Shown here piece after piece: positions 7,763 through 17,406 of a stretch of DNA of 64,000 nucleotides. Position 1 is the first letter of the stretch. Each line of letters opens with the position of its first letter. Origin of the DNA: JAAUTG01 sp964458705 (GTDB lineage Bacteria; Bacteroidota; Bacteroidia; Chitinophagales; Saprospiraceae); contig CAYWKD010000002.1 in assembly GCA_964458705.1 (NCBI GenBank), forward strand, positions 1-64,000, given 5' to 3'. The notes under the pieces were generated by a model. That model saw nothing but the letters and a program-made list of their open reading frames with translations. It searched no databases and was not told the DNA's origin. The position numbers were made by a program, and so were the translations under genes.

Positions 7763-8728
7763 ATGGTTTTCTTAGATTTTGAAGAACCGCTTGAGAAATT
7801 ATATGCTCAGTTCAATCAAATCCAAAAAGTAGGTAGCGAAGGTGATGTGGATGTATCTATTATGATAAAGGAGTTGACGAAAAAGATCAAAGAAAAGCGG
7901 AAAGAAATTTATAATGACCTAACGGGATGGCAAAAAGTGCAGATTTCTCGCCATCCTGAGCGTCCCTACACTTTACACTACATTAAGCAGATGTGCCAGA
8001 AGTTTGTTGAACTACACGGTGATCGAACGTTTGCTGATGACAAAGCCATCGTAGGTGGCATTGCCGACTTAGAGGGGGAAACAGTAATGATTTTGGGGCA
8101 TCAAAAAGGAGTCAGCACCAAAATGAGGCAGTATCGGAATTTTGGAATGGCGAATCCAGAGGGGTATAGAAAGGCACTTCGGCTAATGAAAATGGCAGAG
8201 CGATTCGGTTTTCCAGTCATTACTTTAGTGGATACACCAGGTGCTTTTCCAGGTATTGAAGCGGAAGAACGTGGCCAAGCGGAAGCAATTGCTAGAAACT
8301 TACTGGAAATGTCACAACTAAGCGTTCCGATTGTATCTGTGGTGATAGGAGAGGGTGCTTCGGGAGGAGCTATTGGTATTGGTTTGGGAGACCGAATATA
8401 CATGCTTGAAAATACTTGGTACTCTGTTATATCACCTGAATCCTGTTCTTCAATCCTTTGGAGAAGTTGGGATTATAAAGAACAAGCAGCGGAAGCTCTA
8501 AAGTTGACAGCTGACGATATGTATGGATTTGGGTTGATTGATGGTATTATCAAAGAGCCACTGGGAGGTGCTCATACTTCACCTGACGTGATGGCTCGTG
8601 CCTTGAGAATACATCTCAAGAAGGTTTTAACGGAATTAAAAGCAATAAATACAGAACAATTGATTGAGCAGCGCATTGAGAAGTATGTCGAGATGGGGAG
8701 ATTTGATGTAACTACTGTTTCATCATAA
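7763..8728 (+). CDS. accA: Acetyl-CoA carboxylase carboxyltransferase subunit alpha
   Basis: AccA pairs with AccD to move the carboxyl group from carboxybiotin to acetyl-CoA, making malonyl-CoA for fatty-acid synthesis in the cytoplasm. The 321-residue protein has the usual N-terminal helical region with RHPERPYTLHYI, then the crotonase-fold core GHQKGVSTKMRQYRNFGM, TLVDTPGAFPGIEAEERGQ, GEGASGGAIGIG and ISPESCSSILWRS, all diagnostic for AccA. Length is typical. The biotin carrier, carboxylase and AccD genes are not nearby. A weak TATGTTTA element lies at 7732-7739. Confidence 0.97.
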   Translation: MVFLDFEEPLEKLYAQFNQIQKVGSEGDVDVSIMIKELTKKIKEKRKEIYNDLTGWQKVQISRHPERPYTLHYIKQMCQKFVELHGDRTFADDKAIVGGIADLEGETVMILGHQKGVSTKMRQYRNFGMANPEGYRKALRLMKMAERFGFPVITLVDTPGAFPGIEAEERGQAEAIARNLLEMSQLSVPIVSVVIGEGASGGAIGIGLGDRIYMLENTWYSVISPESCSSILWRSWDYKEQAAEALKLTADDMYGFGLIDGIIKEPLGGAHTSPDVMARALRIHLKKVLTELKAINTEQLIEQRIEKYVEMGRFDVTTVSS

Positions 8729-8837
8729 GGTTTCGCAACGTTATCCTTGAGCATTATTGACGTATTTTTCTTTACACACTGACCAAAAACGAATAATTGT
8801 TAGGGTTCAGATATTTTTTGAGAAAACTTAAATTGTC

Positions 8838-9416
8838 ATGCCTGTAGAAAGTTTTAGGCGTTTTTTACATAAAAGAAAACTCGCTAGACAGCCACATCCT
8901 ATTAGAAGAAAACCTAGTAGTTTAAAAACAGCTAAATGGATAGGAATCCTATACGATGCGACCTCGCCAGAAAGAAGAGCTAGTATTTTAAAACTTGTAG
9001 AAGCCTTGGAAGCAGAGGGGAAGAAAGTAAGCCTTTTGGCCTTCATAAATGAGAGAAAGCAAAATATTGATGTTAAGTTTGAGTATTTCTGTAAAAATGA
9101 TCTCAACTGGCAAAAGGTTCCTTCCAACCGAGCCGTCGAAACGTTTATGACAAAAAGTTATGATGTCCTGTTTACACTACATACGAAGTCAAACTTACCG
9201 TTCGAGTATATTTCTACCTTAATAGATGCAGGTTTGAAATTAGGTCCAGCAAGTAATGACTTCAATGCTTATGATCTAATGATTCAAGTTACTAAACAAA
9301 CGACTATTCAATCATTTATACAATGTGCTATTCAGTATTGTAGCCTGGTTCAGCCACAAAAAAATATCTCGAAACGCAAGCGTCGGCGCACAAATAAAAA
9401 ACTACTAGAGGTGTAG
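8838..9416 (+). CDS. DUF6913-like cytoplasmic protein
   Basis: The 192-residue basic protein has no signal peptide. An alpha/beta core begins with KWIGILYDATSPERRASILKLVEAL and continues to a region reading KSYDVLFTLHTKSNLPFEYI and DAGLKLGPASNDFNAYDLMI. This layout, with a basic N-terminal helix and an 'xLKxGP' turn, matches my memory of the Bacteroidota-specific DUF6913 family, whose function is unknown. The C-terminal 20 residues are strongly basic (SKRKRRRTNKK). It sits between accA and a TonB receptor with 66-109 bp gaps and no clear operon link. Confidence 0.6.
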   Translation: MPVESFRRFLHKRKLARQPHPIRRKPSSLKTAKWIGILYDATSPERRASILKLVEALEAEGKKVSLLAFINERKQNIDVKFEYFCKNDLNWQKVPSNRAVETFMTKSYDVLFTLHTKSNLPFEYISTLIDAGLKLGPASNDFNAYDLMIQVTKQTTIQSFIQCAIQYCSLVQPQKNISKRKRRRTNKKLLEV

Positions 9417-9482
9417 TATTAATGCAAGAGAGATGCGTTTGAAACATAGGCAATTTCGTCTAAGCATTCATTTTTCTATCAA

Positions 9483-11756
9483 ATGAAAATATTAATATTT
9501 ATTACGAATCTTTGTTTGATTAGTCTGCCTGCTCTGGCACAACAGTTCGTAACAGGAAAAGTGTTAGATCAAATAACAGGTGAGCCTTTGATTGGTGTGA
9601 ATGTTTATGTTCAAAACACAACTATTGGCACAGTAACAGATACAAGCGGTTACTTCATGCTGTCATTAGAGCAGGCAGAAGCAAAACTAGTCGTAAATTA
9701 TGGCTTATCCCCATCTGAGTTTGTAGTAAAAGCCGGTAAATACTACACTATTTTTTACGGAGTCAATCCAGTTATTTTGGAGGAGCTCATTGTGTTGGCA
9801 GCACCTTATCACAGAGCTATTTCGCAGCTATATGCACAAATTCCTTCTGCTATTAATATTAACAATCAGCTTCTAAATTTAGATGAACAAACCAATATCG
9901 CTACAGCACTTAATCGAGTGCCGGGCATCTATATGCACTCAGGAGCGTTGAACACTAATCGAATTACTGTAAGAGGAATTGGTAGCAGAAATTTATTTGG
10001 CACGGCAAAAATTCGAGCTTTTCTGGATGAAATTCCTCTAACAAACGGTGCTGGAGCAACTACTTTAGAGGACATTGACTTGAGCCTAGTAGAGCATGTC
10101 GATATTGTTAAAGGACCTACTTCAAGTGCATATGGTGCTGGATTAGGTGGTGTAATTCGCTTAAATCCAAATTGGAAAGACAAGGGTACAGAACTGAGTT
10201 TGTCTAATACTTTAGGCTCTTACAAATTACAGCGCAGTGTACTGCAATACAAGCATTACAAAGATGATTTTAGCTTGAACGTAGGCTTGAATCGTACCCA
10301 CAGCGATGGCTATCGAGATAATAGTGAATATGATCGACTGGGACTATCCGTTTTGGGAAGTGTTGAAAAAGATAAATATCGCCTGACCTTTCTGCTTAAT
10401 CATATTGATTTAAAGGCCTTCATTCCAAGTTCTCTAAACGAGACTGATTATTTGAATAATCCACAGAAAGCAGCCTTTACATGGGCGCAGATAAAAGGTT
10501 TTGAAGACTACACTAGAACGCTAGTCGGTGTTTCTTACAGAAGCGAATGGACACGTACCTTAACAAATACAACTAGTCTTTTCACTACTCAATTTCGCTC
10601 CTATGAATCGCGTCCTTTCAACATTTTAAGAGAAAATAGTACAGCTTTAGGTGGTCGCACAAAGTTTCGACAGACCCTAACAGGAAGTAATTTCATAGAA
10701 ATGGGCGCAGAGTATTTTAGCGAAAATTATGACTGGCAGACCAACGTAACGGATGAAGGCAAACTTCAAGACTTGTTGAGCGACAATACCGAGCATCGCC
10801 AATACTTAAACACTTTTTTACAAACCAAATGGTTTATTCAATCCAACCTGTCTTTCACCGCAGGTCTGAATTTGAATACGACCAATTACAATTTAACGGA
10901 TCGTTTCACGCTTGATAGCATTGATATTTCGGGTGATTATAGCTTTGAGTCTGTTTGGTCACCTTTCCTGTCTTTGTATTATTATCCAAACTGGACTAAT
11001 CAAGAAGTTTCTTTTTATGGCATCGCTAGTCATGGTTTCGCACCGCCTACTTTAGAGGAAACACTCACGCCTGATGGCGCAATCAACCCCAATATACAAC
11101 CAGAACGAGGATGGAATTTTGAAATAGGTAGTCGAGGTGCACTAGCTAATAGCCAGTGGCGTTATAACCTTTCCCTTTACACCATGCGGATTCAAGATTT
11201 GTTAGTAGCTCGCCGCACGAATTTCGATCAATTTATTGGTATCAATGCTGGAAAAACTGTTCATAATGGAGTAGAACTTTCCTTAAATTCGGAGCTTCAG
11301 TATTTTGGTTGGACGTTAAAGCCCTTTTTGAATTATGCTTTTTCAGATTACAAATTCCAAGAGTTTGTAGATGGCGAAGACGATTATTCAGGTAATGAAC
11401 TAACTGGGACGGCTCGACATATTGCAAGTATGGGTGCTTTGTTTGAACAAAACGGATGGTATGGCAACCTAAATTATCAATTTGTAGATGCTATGCCTCT
11501 GCGAGATGATAACAGCATTTACTCAGAAGCCTACAATGTTATCAATGCTAAAATTGGCTACCAGTTTCAATTAGGTAAACATTGCTCAATGAATGCTGCA
11601 CTAGGAATAAACAATGTGTGGGACGAAAAATATGCCTCTATGTTGCTCATCAATGCTGGTAGTTTTGGAGGAGCAGCACCCCGTTATTACTATCCTGGAT
11701 TGCCTAGAAATTATTACGGGAGCTTGAAATTAAAGTGTAACTTGAACAGAGATTGA
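9483..11756 (+). CDS. TonB-dependent outer-membrane receptor with CarboxypepD_reg-like N-terminal domain
   Basis: The protein has 757 residues. The first 19 form a signal peptide ending LPALAQ. Residues about 22-95 form a carboxypeptidase-regulatory-like domain (GKVLDQITGEPLIGVNVYV). The plug domain follows to about 220 (ALNRVPGIY, ITVRGIGSR, VEHVDIVKGPTSSAYGAGLGG), then a 22-strand-type barrel with alternating aromatic strands. The plug with RGIGSR and 'IVKGP' is typical of siderophore or vitamin receptors of the FecA/FhuA type, but the substrate cannot be read from sequence. No SusD partner is adjacent, which argues against glycan uptake. TonB energises transport across the outer membrane. 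Confidence 0.92.
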   Translation: MKILIFITNLCLISLPALAQQFVTGKVLDQITGEPLIGVNVYVQNTTIGTVTDTSGYFMLSLEQAEAKLVVNYGLSPSEFVVKAGKYYTIFYGVNPVILEELIVLAAPYHRAISQLYAQIPSAININNQLLNLDEQTNIATALNRVPGIYMHSGALNTNRITVRGIGSRNLFGTAKIRAFLDEIPLTNGAGATTLEDIDLSLVEHVDIVKGPTSSAYGAGLGGVIRLNPNWKDKGTELSLSNTLGSYKLQRSVLQYKHYKDDFSLNVGLNRTHSDGYRDNSEYDRLGLSVLGSVEKDKYRLTFLLNHIDLKAFIPSSLNETDYLNNPQKAAFTWAQIKGFEDYTRTLVGVSYRSEWTRTLTNTTSLFTTQFRSYESRPFNILRENSTALGGRTKFRQTLTGSNFIEMGAEYFSENYDWQTNVTDEGKLQDLLSDNTEHRQYLNTFLQTKWFIQSNLSFTAGLNLNTTNYNLTDRFTLDSIDISGDYSFESVWSPFLSLYYYPNWTNQEVSFYGIASHGFAPPTLEETLTPDGAINPNIQPERGWNFEIGSRGALANSQWRYNLSLYTMRIQDLLVARRTNFDQFIGINAGKTVHNGVELSLNSELQYFGWTLKPFLNYAFSDYKFQEFVDGEDDYSGNELTGTARHIASMGALFEQNGWYGNLNYQFVDAMPLRDDNSIYSEAYNVINAKIGYQFQLGKHCSMNAALGINNVWDEKYASMLLINAGSFGGAAPRYYYPGLPRNYYGSLKLKCNLNRD

Positions 11757-11799
11757 AAGGAAAGTGATACCATAGGTGAATTAATCACTAAAAGTTCTC

Positions 11800-11807
11800 T
11801 ATTTTTG
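11800..11807 (+). promoter_or_regulatory. Candidate -7 element of carB
   Basis: TATTTTTG matches TAnnTTTG and lies 31 bp before the carB start. No convincing TTG is found 19-21 bp upstream, so only the -7 half is supported. Confidence 0.45.
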
Positions 11808-11838
11808 CGAGCAATTTGTAGATAAGAAAAATTGCATC

Positions 11839-14658
11839 ATGCCAAAAGATACATCCATCCGATCAGTTCTTATTATTGGAAGCGGTCCTATCATCATCGG
11901 TCAGGCTTGTGAGTTTGATTATTCGGGAACACAAGCTGCTAAAGCCCTAAGAGAAGAAGGCATAGAAGTCTCCCTCATTAATTCTAACCCAGCAACGATT
12001 ATGACAGATCCCATAACTGCGGATCATGTTTACCTGCTACCACTGGAGGTTGATAGTTTAGTAAAAATATTAGAGGAACGCCAAATTGATGCTGTTCTTC
12101 CAACAATGGGAGGGCAAACAGCTTTAAACTTAGCAATTGAAGCAGGCAAGCAAGGAGTTTGGGAAAAGTATAATGTGCGTTTGATTGGAGTAGATTTGGA
12201 TGCAATCGAACTAGCAGAAAATCGAGAGGCATTTCGACAATTAATGCTTGAAATTGGTCTGGCGGTTGCGCCTTCTATGATTGCCAATTCCTTTTTGGAA
12301 GGAAAGGATGCAGCACAGAAAATTGGTTTTCCACTTGTGGTTCGACCCTCTTACACGCTAGGAGGCTATGGCGGTGCACTTGTGCATACAGTAACCGAGT
12401 TTGATGAGGCGCTGAGGAGAGGGCTTCAAGCCTCACCCGTGCACGAGGTGATGATAGATAAGGCAGTGCTAGGATGGAAGGAGTTTGAGTTGGAGTTATT
12501 GAGAGATGCTAACAATAATGTAGTTATCGTTTGTACGGTCGAAAACCTCGACCCAATGGGTATCCACACGGGTGATAGCATCACGGTTGCACCGGCGATG
12601 ACGCTTTCTGATACGGCATTTCAGGAGATGCGTAATCAAGCAATTCACGCTATGCGATCTTTGGGAAATTTTGCAGGCGGCTGTAATATTCAATTTGCTC
12701 AAAACCCCGAGACGGAAGAATGGATTGTAATTGAAATCAACCCTAGAGTATCACGATCTTCGGCTTTGGCGAGTAAAGCGACTGGCTACCCAATTGCGAA
12801 AGTGGCAGCGAAATTAGCTATTGGCTACACATTAGATGAATTAAAAAATTCTATCACCAAAACGACTTCTGCTTATTTCGAGCCTACATTGGATTATGTG
12901 ATTGTGAAAATGCCTCGCTGGAATTTTGCTAAATTCCAAGGTGCAAATACAGAGCTGGGCTTAGCGATGAAGTCCGTAGGAGAGGTAATGGGCATTGGTC
13001 GTAACTTCCTAGAAGCTTTACAAAAAGCTTGCCAGTCGCTTGAGTCCGGCAGAATGGGCTTGGGTGCAGACATGAAAGAGTGGATAAAGACAGAGGATAT
13101 CTTAACACGCCTAGAAAAAGCTAGTGATGACCGCATTTTTAGAGTAAAAGATGCCTTGCGTTTGGGGGTGCCTAAAAAAACTATTTTTAAACTTACCAAA
13201 ATCGACCCTTGGTTTATTCAGCAGATTGCTCACTTAGTAGAAGTAGAAGATAGGCTAATGCGCTATAATGTGCCAGAGGACATTCCAAAACCTTTCCTAC
13301 TGGAGTTGAAGCAGTTGGGTTATTCTGATGCCCAAATAGCATGGTTATTGAGGATTGACGAAGAAGAAGTAGCACGATACCGAAAGTGGTTAGGCATCAA
13401 TCGCACCTATAAAATGGTGGACACCTGTGCCGCAGAGTTTGAAGCGAAGACACCTTATTTCTACTCTACTTTTGATGAAGAAAATGAAAGTCAGCCTTCC
13501 ACTGACAAGAAAAAAATACTTGTTATTGGTTCAGGACCTAATCGAATTGGTCAAGGTATTGAGTTTGATTACTGCTGTGTGCATGGCATTAAAGCAATCA
13601 AGGAATGTGGCTATGAGGCTATCATGGTCAACTGTAATCCAGAAACGGTTTCTACCGATTTTGATACTGCGGATAAACTTTACTTTGAGCCTGTGTTTTG
13701 GGAGCACTTAGAGTCCATCATTGATTTGGAGCAGCCAGAGGGTGTAATTGTCCAGTTGGGAGGACAAACGGCATTAAAATTAGCCAATAAGCTACATGAA
13801 AAAGGAGTTAAAATTATTGGTACTTCCTTTGAAAATATGGATTTGGCAGAAGATCGCGGTGCTTTTTCTAATTTGCTAAAAGAACTAGAGATTCCATATC
13901 CACGCTACGGTGTAGCTAATACGGCTGATGAAGCCCTGGAAATTGCCAATCGAGTAAACTATCCGGTGCTGGTTCGCCCCTCTTACGTACTAGGTGGGCA
14001 GCGCATGAGAATTGTGATTAACGATGATGAGCTAGAACGACAAGTACTGACCATTTTCAAGCACATGCCTGATAATAAAGTATTGATCGATCAATTTTTA
14101 GAGCGAGCGAAAGAAGCAGAGATTGATGCTATTTGTGATGGAGAGGAAGTGCACATAATGGGAATTATGGAACATATCGAGCCTGCGGGGATTCACTCTG
14201 GCGATAGCTCTGCGGTTTTGCCAACCTACAGCCTTTCCGTAGAGGCAGTTTCCAAAATGGTAGAATATGCAAAAGAACTGGCAAGAGCGCTGAAAATTAA
14301 AGGACTCATCAACATTCAATTTGCTATTAAAGGCGACCAAGTCTATGTCATTGAAGCTAATCCTAGAGCCTCAAGGACAACACCATTCATTGCAAAAGCC
14401 TACAAAGTTCCCTATCTGAACATTGCAACTAAGGTGATGTTAGGAACACATAAGTTAAAAGATTTTAAGATAGAGCCACAACCAAGTGGCTATGCTATAA
14501 AAGTGCCTGTATTTAGTTTTCATAAGTTCCCCGAAGTAGATAAAAATCTAGGCCCAGAAATGAAGTCAACAGGCGAAGCCATCCGATTCATCGTTGATCT
14601 TTCTGATCCTTTCTTCAGAGAAATTGACCGAAATCGTTATATGTACTTGACAAGATAG
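11839..14658 (+). CDS. carB: Carbamoyl-phosphate synthase large chain, lacking the allosteric MGS domain
   Basis: CarB makes carbamoyl phosphate from bicarbonate, ammonia (from CarA) and two ATP, feeding pyrimidine and arginine synthesis. The protein has 939 residues. Two homologous ATP-grasp halves are present (GSGPIIIGQACEFDYSGTQA in the first, GSGPNRIGQGIEFDYCCVHG in the second), each with an RPSY-LGG loop and a NPR-SRSSA / NPRASRTTPF metal-site segment. The oligomerisation region lies between them. The chain ends RNRYMYLTR right after the second synthetase half. The roughly 130-residue MGS-like C-terminal domain of the 1073-residue E. coli enzyme, which binds UMP and ornithine, is absent. 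Similar short forms occur in Bacteroidota as far as I know. carA is not adjacent. Confidence 0.96.
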   Translation: MPKDTSIRSVLIIGSGPIIIGQACEFDYSGTQAAKALREEGIEVSLINSNPATIMTDPITADHVYLLPLEVDSLVKILEERQIDAVLPTMGGQTALNLAIEAGKQGVWEKYNVRLIGVDLDAIELAENREAFRQLMLEIGLAVAPSMIANSFLEGKDAAQKIGFPLVVRPSYTLGGYGGALVHTVTEFDEALRRGLQASPVHEVMIDKAVLGWKEFELELLRDANNNVVIVCTVENLDPMGIHTGDSITVAPAMTLSDTAFQEMRNQAIHAMRSLGNFAGGCNIQFAQNPETEEWIVIEINPRVSRSSALASKATGYPIAKVAAKLAIGYTLDELKNSITKTTSAYFEPTLDYVIVKMPRWNFAKFQGANTELGLAMKSVGEVMGIGRNFLEALQKACQSLESGRMGLGADMKEWIKTEDILTRLEKASDDRIFRVKDALRLGVPKKTIFKLTKIDPWFIQQIAHLVEVEDRLMRYNVPEDIPKPFLLELKQLGYSDAQIAWLLRIDEEEVARYRKWLGINRTYKMVDTCAAEFEAKTPYFYSTFDEENESQPSTDKKKILVIGSGPNRIGQGIEFDYCCVHGIKAIKECGYEAIMVNCNPETVSTDFDTADKLYFEPVFWEHLESIIDLEQPEGVIVQLGGQTALKLANKLHEKGVKIIGTSFENMDLAEDRGAFSNLLKELEIPYPRYGVANTADEALEIANRVNYPVLVRPSYVLGGQRMRIVINDDELERQVLTIFKHMPDNKVLIDQFLERAKEAEIDAICDGEEVHIMGIMEHIEPAGIHSGDSSAVLPTYSLSVEAVSKMVEYAKELARALKIKGLINIQFAIKGDQVYVIEANPRASRTTPFIAKAYKVPYLNIATKVMLGTHKLKDFKIEPQPSGYAIKVPVFSFHKFPEVDKNLGPEMKSTGEAIRFIVDLSDPFFREIDRNRYMYLTR

Positions 14659-14735
14659 AGTAGTTTTGGATTCAACGTTTAAAACTCAACTCATTTTAAA
14701 CATCGAACGCTGAACCATCTAAAAACTAGATTATC

Positions 14736-16478
14736 ATGTTTGAAAAACTCATTCCTTATGATGCCGCCCACTTAATGATGGGACAATATTTGGACTACTA
14801 CCATCAGTTCAAGCGAATCACTAAACGAGCAAAAATTCGCTACGAGAATAAGGACTGGCAAGGTATTCAGAAAGCAGCACAGCAGCGTGGCATACTGTAT
14901 AAAAATAAAGTAGGAGAGACAACAGAGAAGATCAAAGAATTTCTTGGTGATAAAATAAGTGATCGAGATACTTGGCGTGAGATAAAAGAGATGTACTATG
15001 AAGACATCATGAACTTCAATACGCGAAATGTTGCAGAAACTTTTTACAACTCTGTATTTCGACATACACATCGAGGATTGATTAGTGCGGACGAAGAACT
15101 GATGTTTGTGAATGCTACAGGATCCTATCGAGAATACAAATCTACAGAACCAATTTTCTACACTTTATATCTAGGCAAAAATCTTCGCTCTACTTTCGAA
15201 CAAATATTTGCGCTTTTTAACTTTGATACTCCCTTTGAAAATATTGATAGAGACGTTCATTTTCTTGCTACCTTGCTGTCAAGGCGATTGAAGACTTTGA
15301 AAATATCGAGCCCAGTTGGTCATCGTTTAGAACTCCTGAAGTCTGTGTTTTTCAGAAATAAGGGGGCTTATATTGTGGGGCGGCTTTATATTCATAATCG
15401 TCCCTATCCGTTTGTTATGCCATTATTGCACAGTGATAAGGGTATCTACGTAGATGCTCTACTATCAGAATACAACGATGTAAGTTCTATCTTTAGCTAC
15501 AATCGTTCCTATTTCCTTATTGATGTAGATATCGTTAGTGAAACAGTAGATTTCTTGCGGTCTATTCTACCTACTAAAAGCCTCGGAGAATTATACAACT
15601 CCATAGGGTTTGAAAAGCATGGTAAAACAGTTTTTTATAGAGATTTTGTGCGCCACCTACACCAAACTCAGGATAAGTTTGTTATTGCTCCAGGTATTCC
15701 TGGTATGGTAATGATCGTTTTTACACTTCCTTCCTATAATATGGTATTCAAAATGATTCGTGACTGTTTTGCTCCCCCTAAGAAGGTAACAGAAGAAGAG
15801 GTGAAAGAAAAATACGAATTAGTCAATATTCATGATCGAGTTGGAAGAATGACAGATAGCCATTTGTTTCAAAATCTATCACTAGATATAGACAGGTTTA
15901 GTCCAGAATTGTTAGAAGAATTAAAAAAAGAAGCACCCTCAAAAATCAAAATTACAGACGACAAGATTGAAATCAAACTGCTGTACGTTGAAAAACGTAT
16001 GGTGCCGCTTAATATCTATTTAGAGCAGGCGAATGATAAAGAAGCTAGGGAAGTCATTGATGAGTATGGTAATGCTATCAAAGAGTTGGCGGCAGTAAAT
16101 ATATTTCCTGGTGATATGCTATTGAAGAACTTTGGCGTCACTAGGCTTAAGCGAGTTGTTTTTTATGATTACGATGAAATTGGCTTTCTGACGGATTATA
16201 TTTTTAGAAGAATACCAGAGCCGAGAGATGACTTTGATGAACTATCTAGTGACCCTTACTTTCATGTTGGTCCGAATGATATTTTTCCTGAGGAGTTTCC
16301 AAAATTTCTAATTGGAAATGCAGCAATTAGATTAATATTTTATGAACTACATGGTGATTTATACGATACAAAATTCTGGAGAAATACCCAGAAAAAGCTG
16401 AAAGAAGGTGAAATTTTGGATACTTTTCCGTATAAGGATAAGTTGCGATTCAAAAATATCTTTGGAACAACATTGTGA
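14736..16478 (+). CDS. aceK: Isocitrate dehydrogenase kinase/phosphatase
   Basis: AceK phosphorylates and inactivates isocitrate dehydrogenase, or reverses this, at the branch between the TCA cycle and the glyoxylate bypass. The 580-residue length matches the E. coli enzyme (578). Conserved stretches include the ATP loop APGIPGMVM at about 318, VFKMIRDCFAP carrying the kinase lysine, HDRVGRMTDS, RRMVPLNIYLEQ-like text, EYGNAIKELAA-NIFPGDML-KNFGVTR, and FYDYDEIGF with the catalytic-region aspartates near 477. All are intact, so it should be active. It follows carB by 77 bp. Neither icd nor aceA/aceB is in the window. The family is best known in Proteobacteria, so transfer is possible. Confidence 0.95.
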   Translation: MFEKLIPYDAAHLMMGQYLDYYHQFKRITKRAKIRYENKDWQGIQKAAQQRGILYKNKVGETTEKIKEFLGDKISDRDTWREIKEMYYEDIMNFNTRNVAETFYNSVFRHTHRGLISADEELMFVNATGSYREYKSTEPIFYTLYLGKNLRSTFEQIFALFNFDTPFENIDRDVHFLATLLSRRLKTLKISSPVGHRLELLKSVFFRNKGAYIVGRLYIHNRPYPFVMPLLHSDKGIYVDALLSEYNDVSSIFSYNRSYFLIDVDIVSETVDFLRSILPTKSLGELYNSIGFEKHGKTVFYRDFVRHLHQTQDKFVIAPGIPGMVMIVFTLPSYNMVFKMIRDCFAPPKKVTEEEVKEKYELVNIHDRVGRMTDSHLFQNLSLDIDRFSPELLEELKKEAPSKIKITDDKIEIKLLYVEKRMVPLNIYLEQANDKEAREVIDEYGNAIKELAAVNIFPGDMLLKNFGVTRLKRVVFYDYDEIGFLTDYIFRRIPEPRDDFDELSSDPYFHVGPNDIFPEEFPKFLIGNAAIRLIFYELHGDLYDTKFWRNTQKKLKEGEILDTFPYKDKLRFKNIFGTTL

Positions 16479-16514
16479 TTCTTTTAAGTTTGTGATTAGA
16501 ACAATACCAAACAA

Positions 16515-17396
16515 GTGAGTAAAATCATCTATCACTTATTGATAAAACCTTTGTCCTCACTACCATTCTCGGTATTATTTGTGATTGCAGACATCTTGTC
16601 ATTTCTGCTCTATTACATCATAGGCTTTCGTAAAAAAGTAGTTTTCGATAACTTAACTCGCTCTTTTCCAGCGTATTCTAGCCAAGAGATTAAAGCAATT
16701 GCTAAACAGTTTTATCAACATTTCTCTGACTTAATCTTAGAGTCGGTCAAGCTATTTAATATTTCAGAGGCTGAGGTGATTCGTAGATGCAAAGTCGTTA
16801 ATCCTGAATTACTAGATCAATATCATGAGCAGGGCAGAAATGTTGCTTTAATCGGAGGGCATTACGGAAACTGGGAATTGTTAGCTACTGCATTGAATAG
16901 GCAAATTAAAACTCAAGCAATCGCTATTTATAAGCCCCTAAAAAACAAAACTTTCAATAATGCCATGAAAAGTACACGCTCCAAGCTTGGCTTAGAATTA
17001 GTGCCTAAACGAGAAGTCAGAGAAGCTATTGCAACTGCTCAAAATCGTTCTCATGCTATTATTTTTGGGAACGATCAATGCCCATCAAGTCATCAAAAAG
17101 TTTACTGGGTGGATTTTTTAAATCAACCAACGGCTGTGATGATCGGTATAGAAGGATATATCGAAAAATACAATTATGTCGTTGTTATGGCGAAAATAAA
17201 AAAGATAAAAAGAGGGTTCTACACTATAACTTTTGAATTAATTACTGAACAGCCCAAAGCATTAGCTGTTGGAACATTGACAAAGTTACACACAAAAGTA
17301 TTGGAAGAACAAATACTAGAAGCCCCTGCTTATTGGTTATGGACACACCGCCGATGGAAACGAAGTCGGAAAGATTATAGTAAAAATATAAACTAG
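16515..17396 (+). CDS. LpxL/HtrB-family lipid A (lauroyl) acyltransferase
   Basis: The protein has 293 residues from a GTG start at 16515, which directly precedes a membrane-associating N-terminal helix (residues about 15-37). The catalytic H-X4-E motif is GGHYGNWE with H116 and E121. The region after it (KPLKNKTFNNAMKSTRSKLG) and the C-terminal WLWTHRRWKR are standard for lysophospholipid/lipid A acyltransferases of this family. It adds a secondary acyl chain to lipid A or a related lipid at the inner face of the cytoplasmic membrane. It starts 36 bp after aceK and is followed 10 bp later by a small lipoprotein gene. Confidence 0.9.
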   Translation: MSKIIYHLLIKPLSSLPFSVLFVIADILSFLLYYIIGFRKKVVFDNLTRSFPAYSSQEIKAIAKQFYQHFSDLILESVKLFNISEAEVIRRCKVVNPELLDQYHEQGRNVALIGGHYGNWELLATALNRQIKTQAIAIYKPLKNKTFNNAMKSTRSKLGLELVPKREVREAIATAQNRSHAIIFGNDQCPSSHQKVYWVDFLNQPTAVMIGIEGYIEKYNYVVVMAKIKKIKRGFYTITFELITEQPKALAVGTLTKLHTKVLEEQILEAPAYWLWTHRRWKRSRKDYSKNIN

Positions 17397-17406
17397 ACTT
17401 TTTATA

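Noticed and set aside
8101..8403. 100-residue frame antisense to accA
   Set aside because: Lies across conserved AccA motifs; low-complexity product.
12894..13199. 101-residue frame antisense to carB
   Set aside because: Lies wholly inside conserved carB coding sequence.
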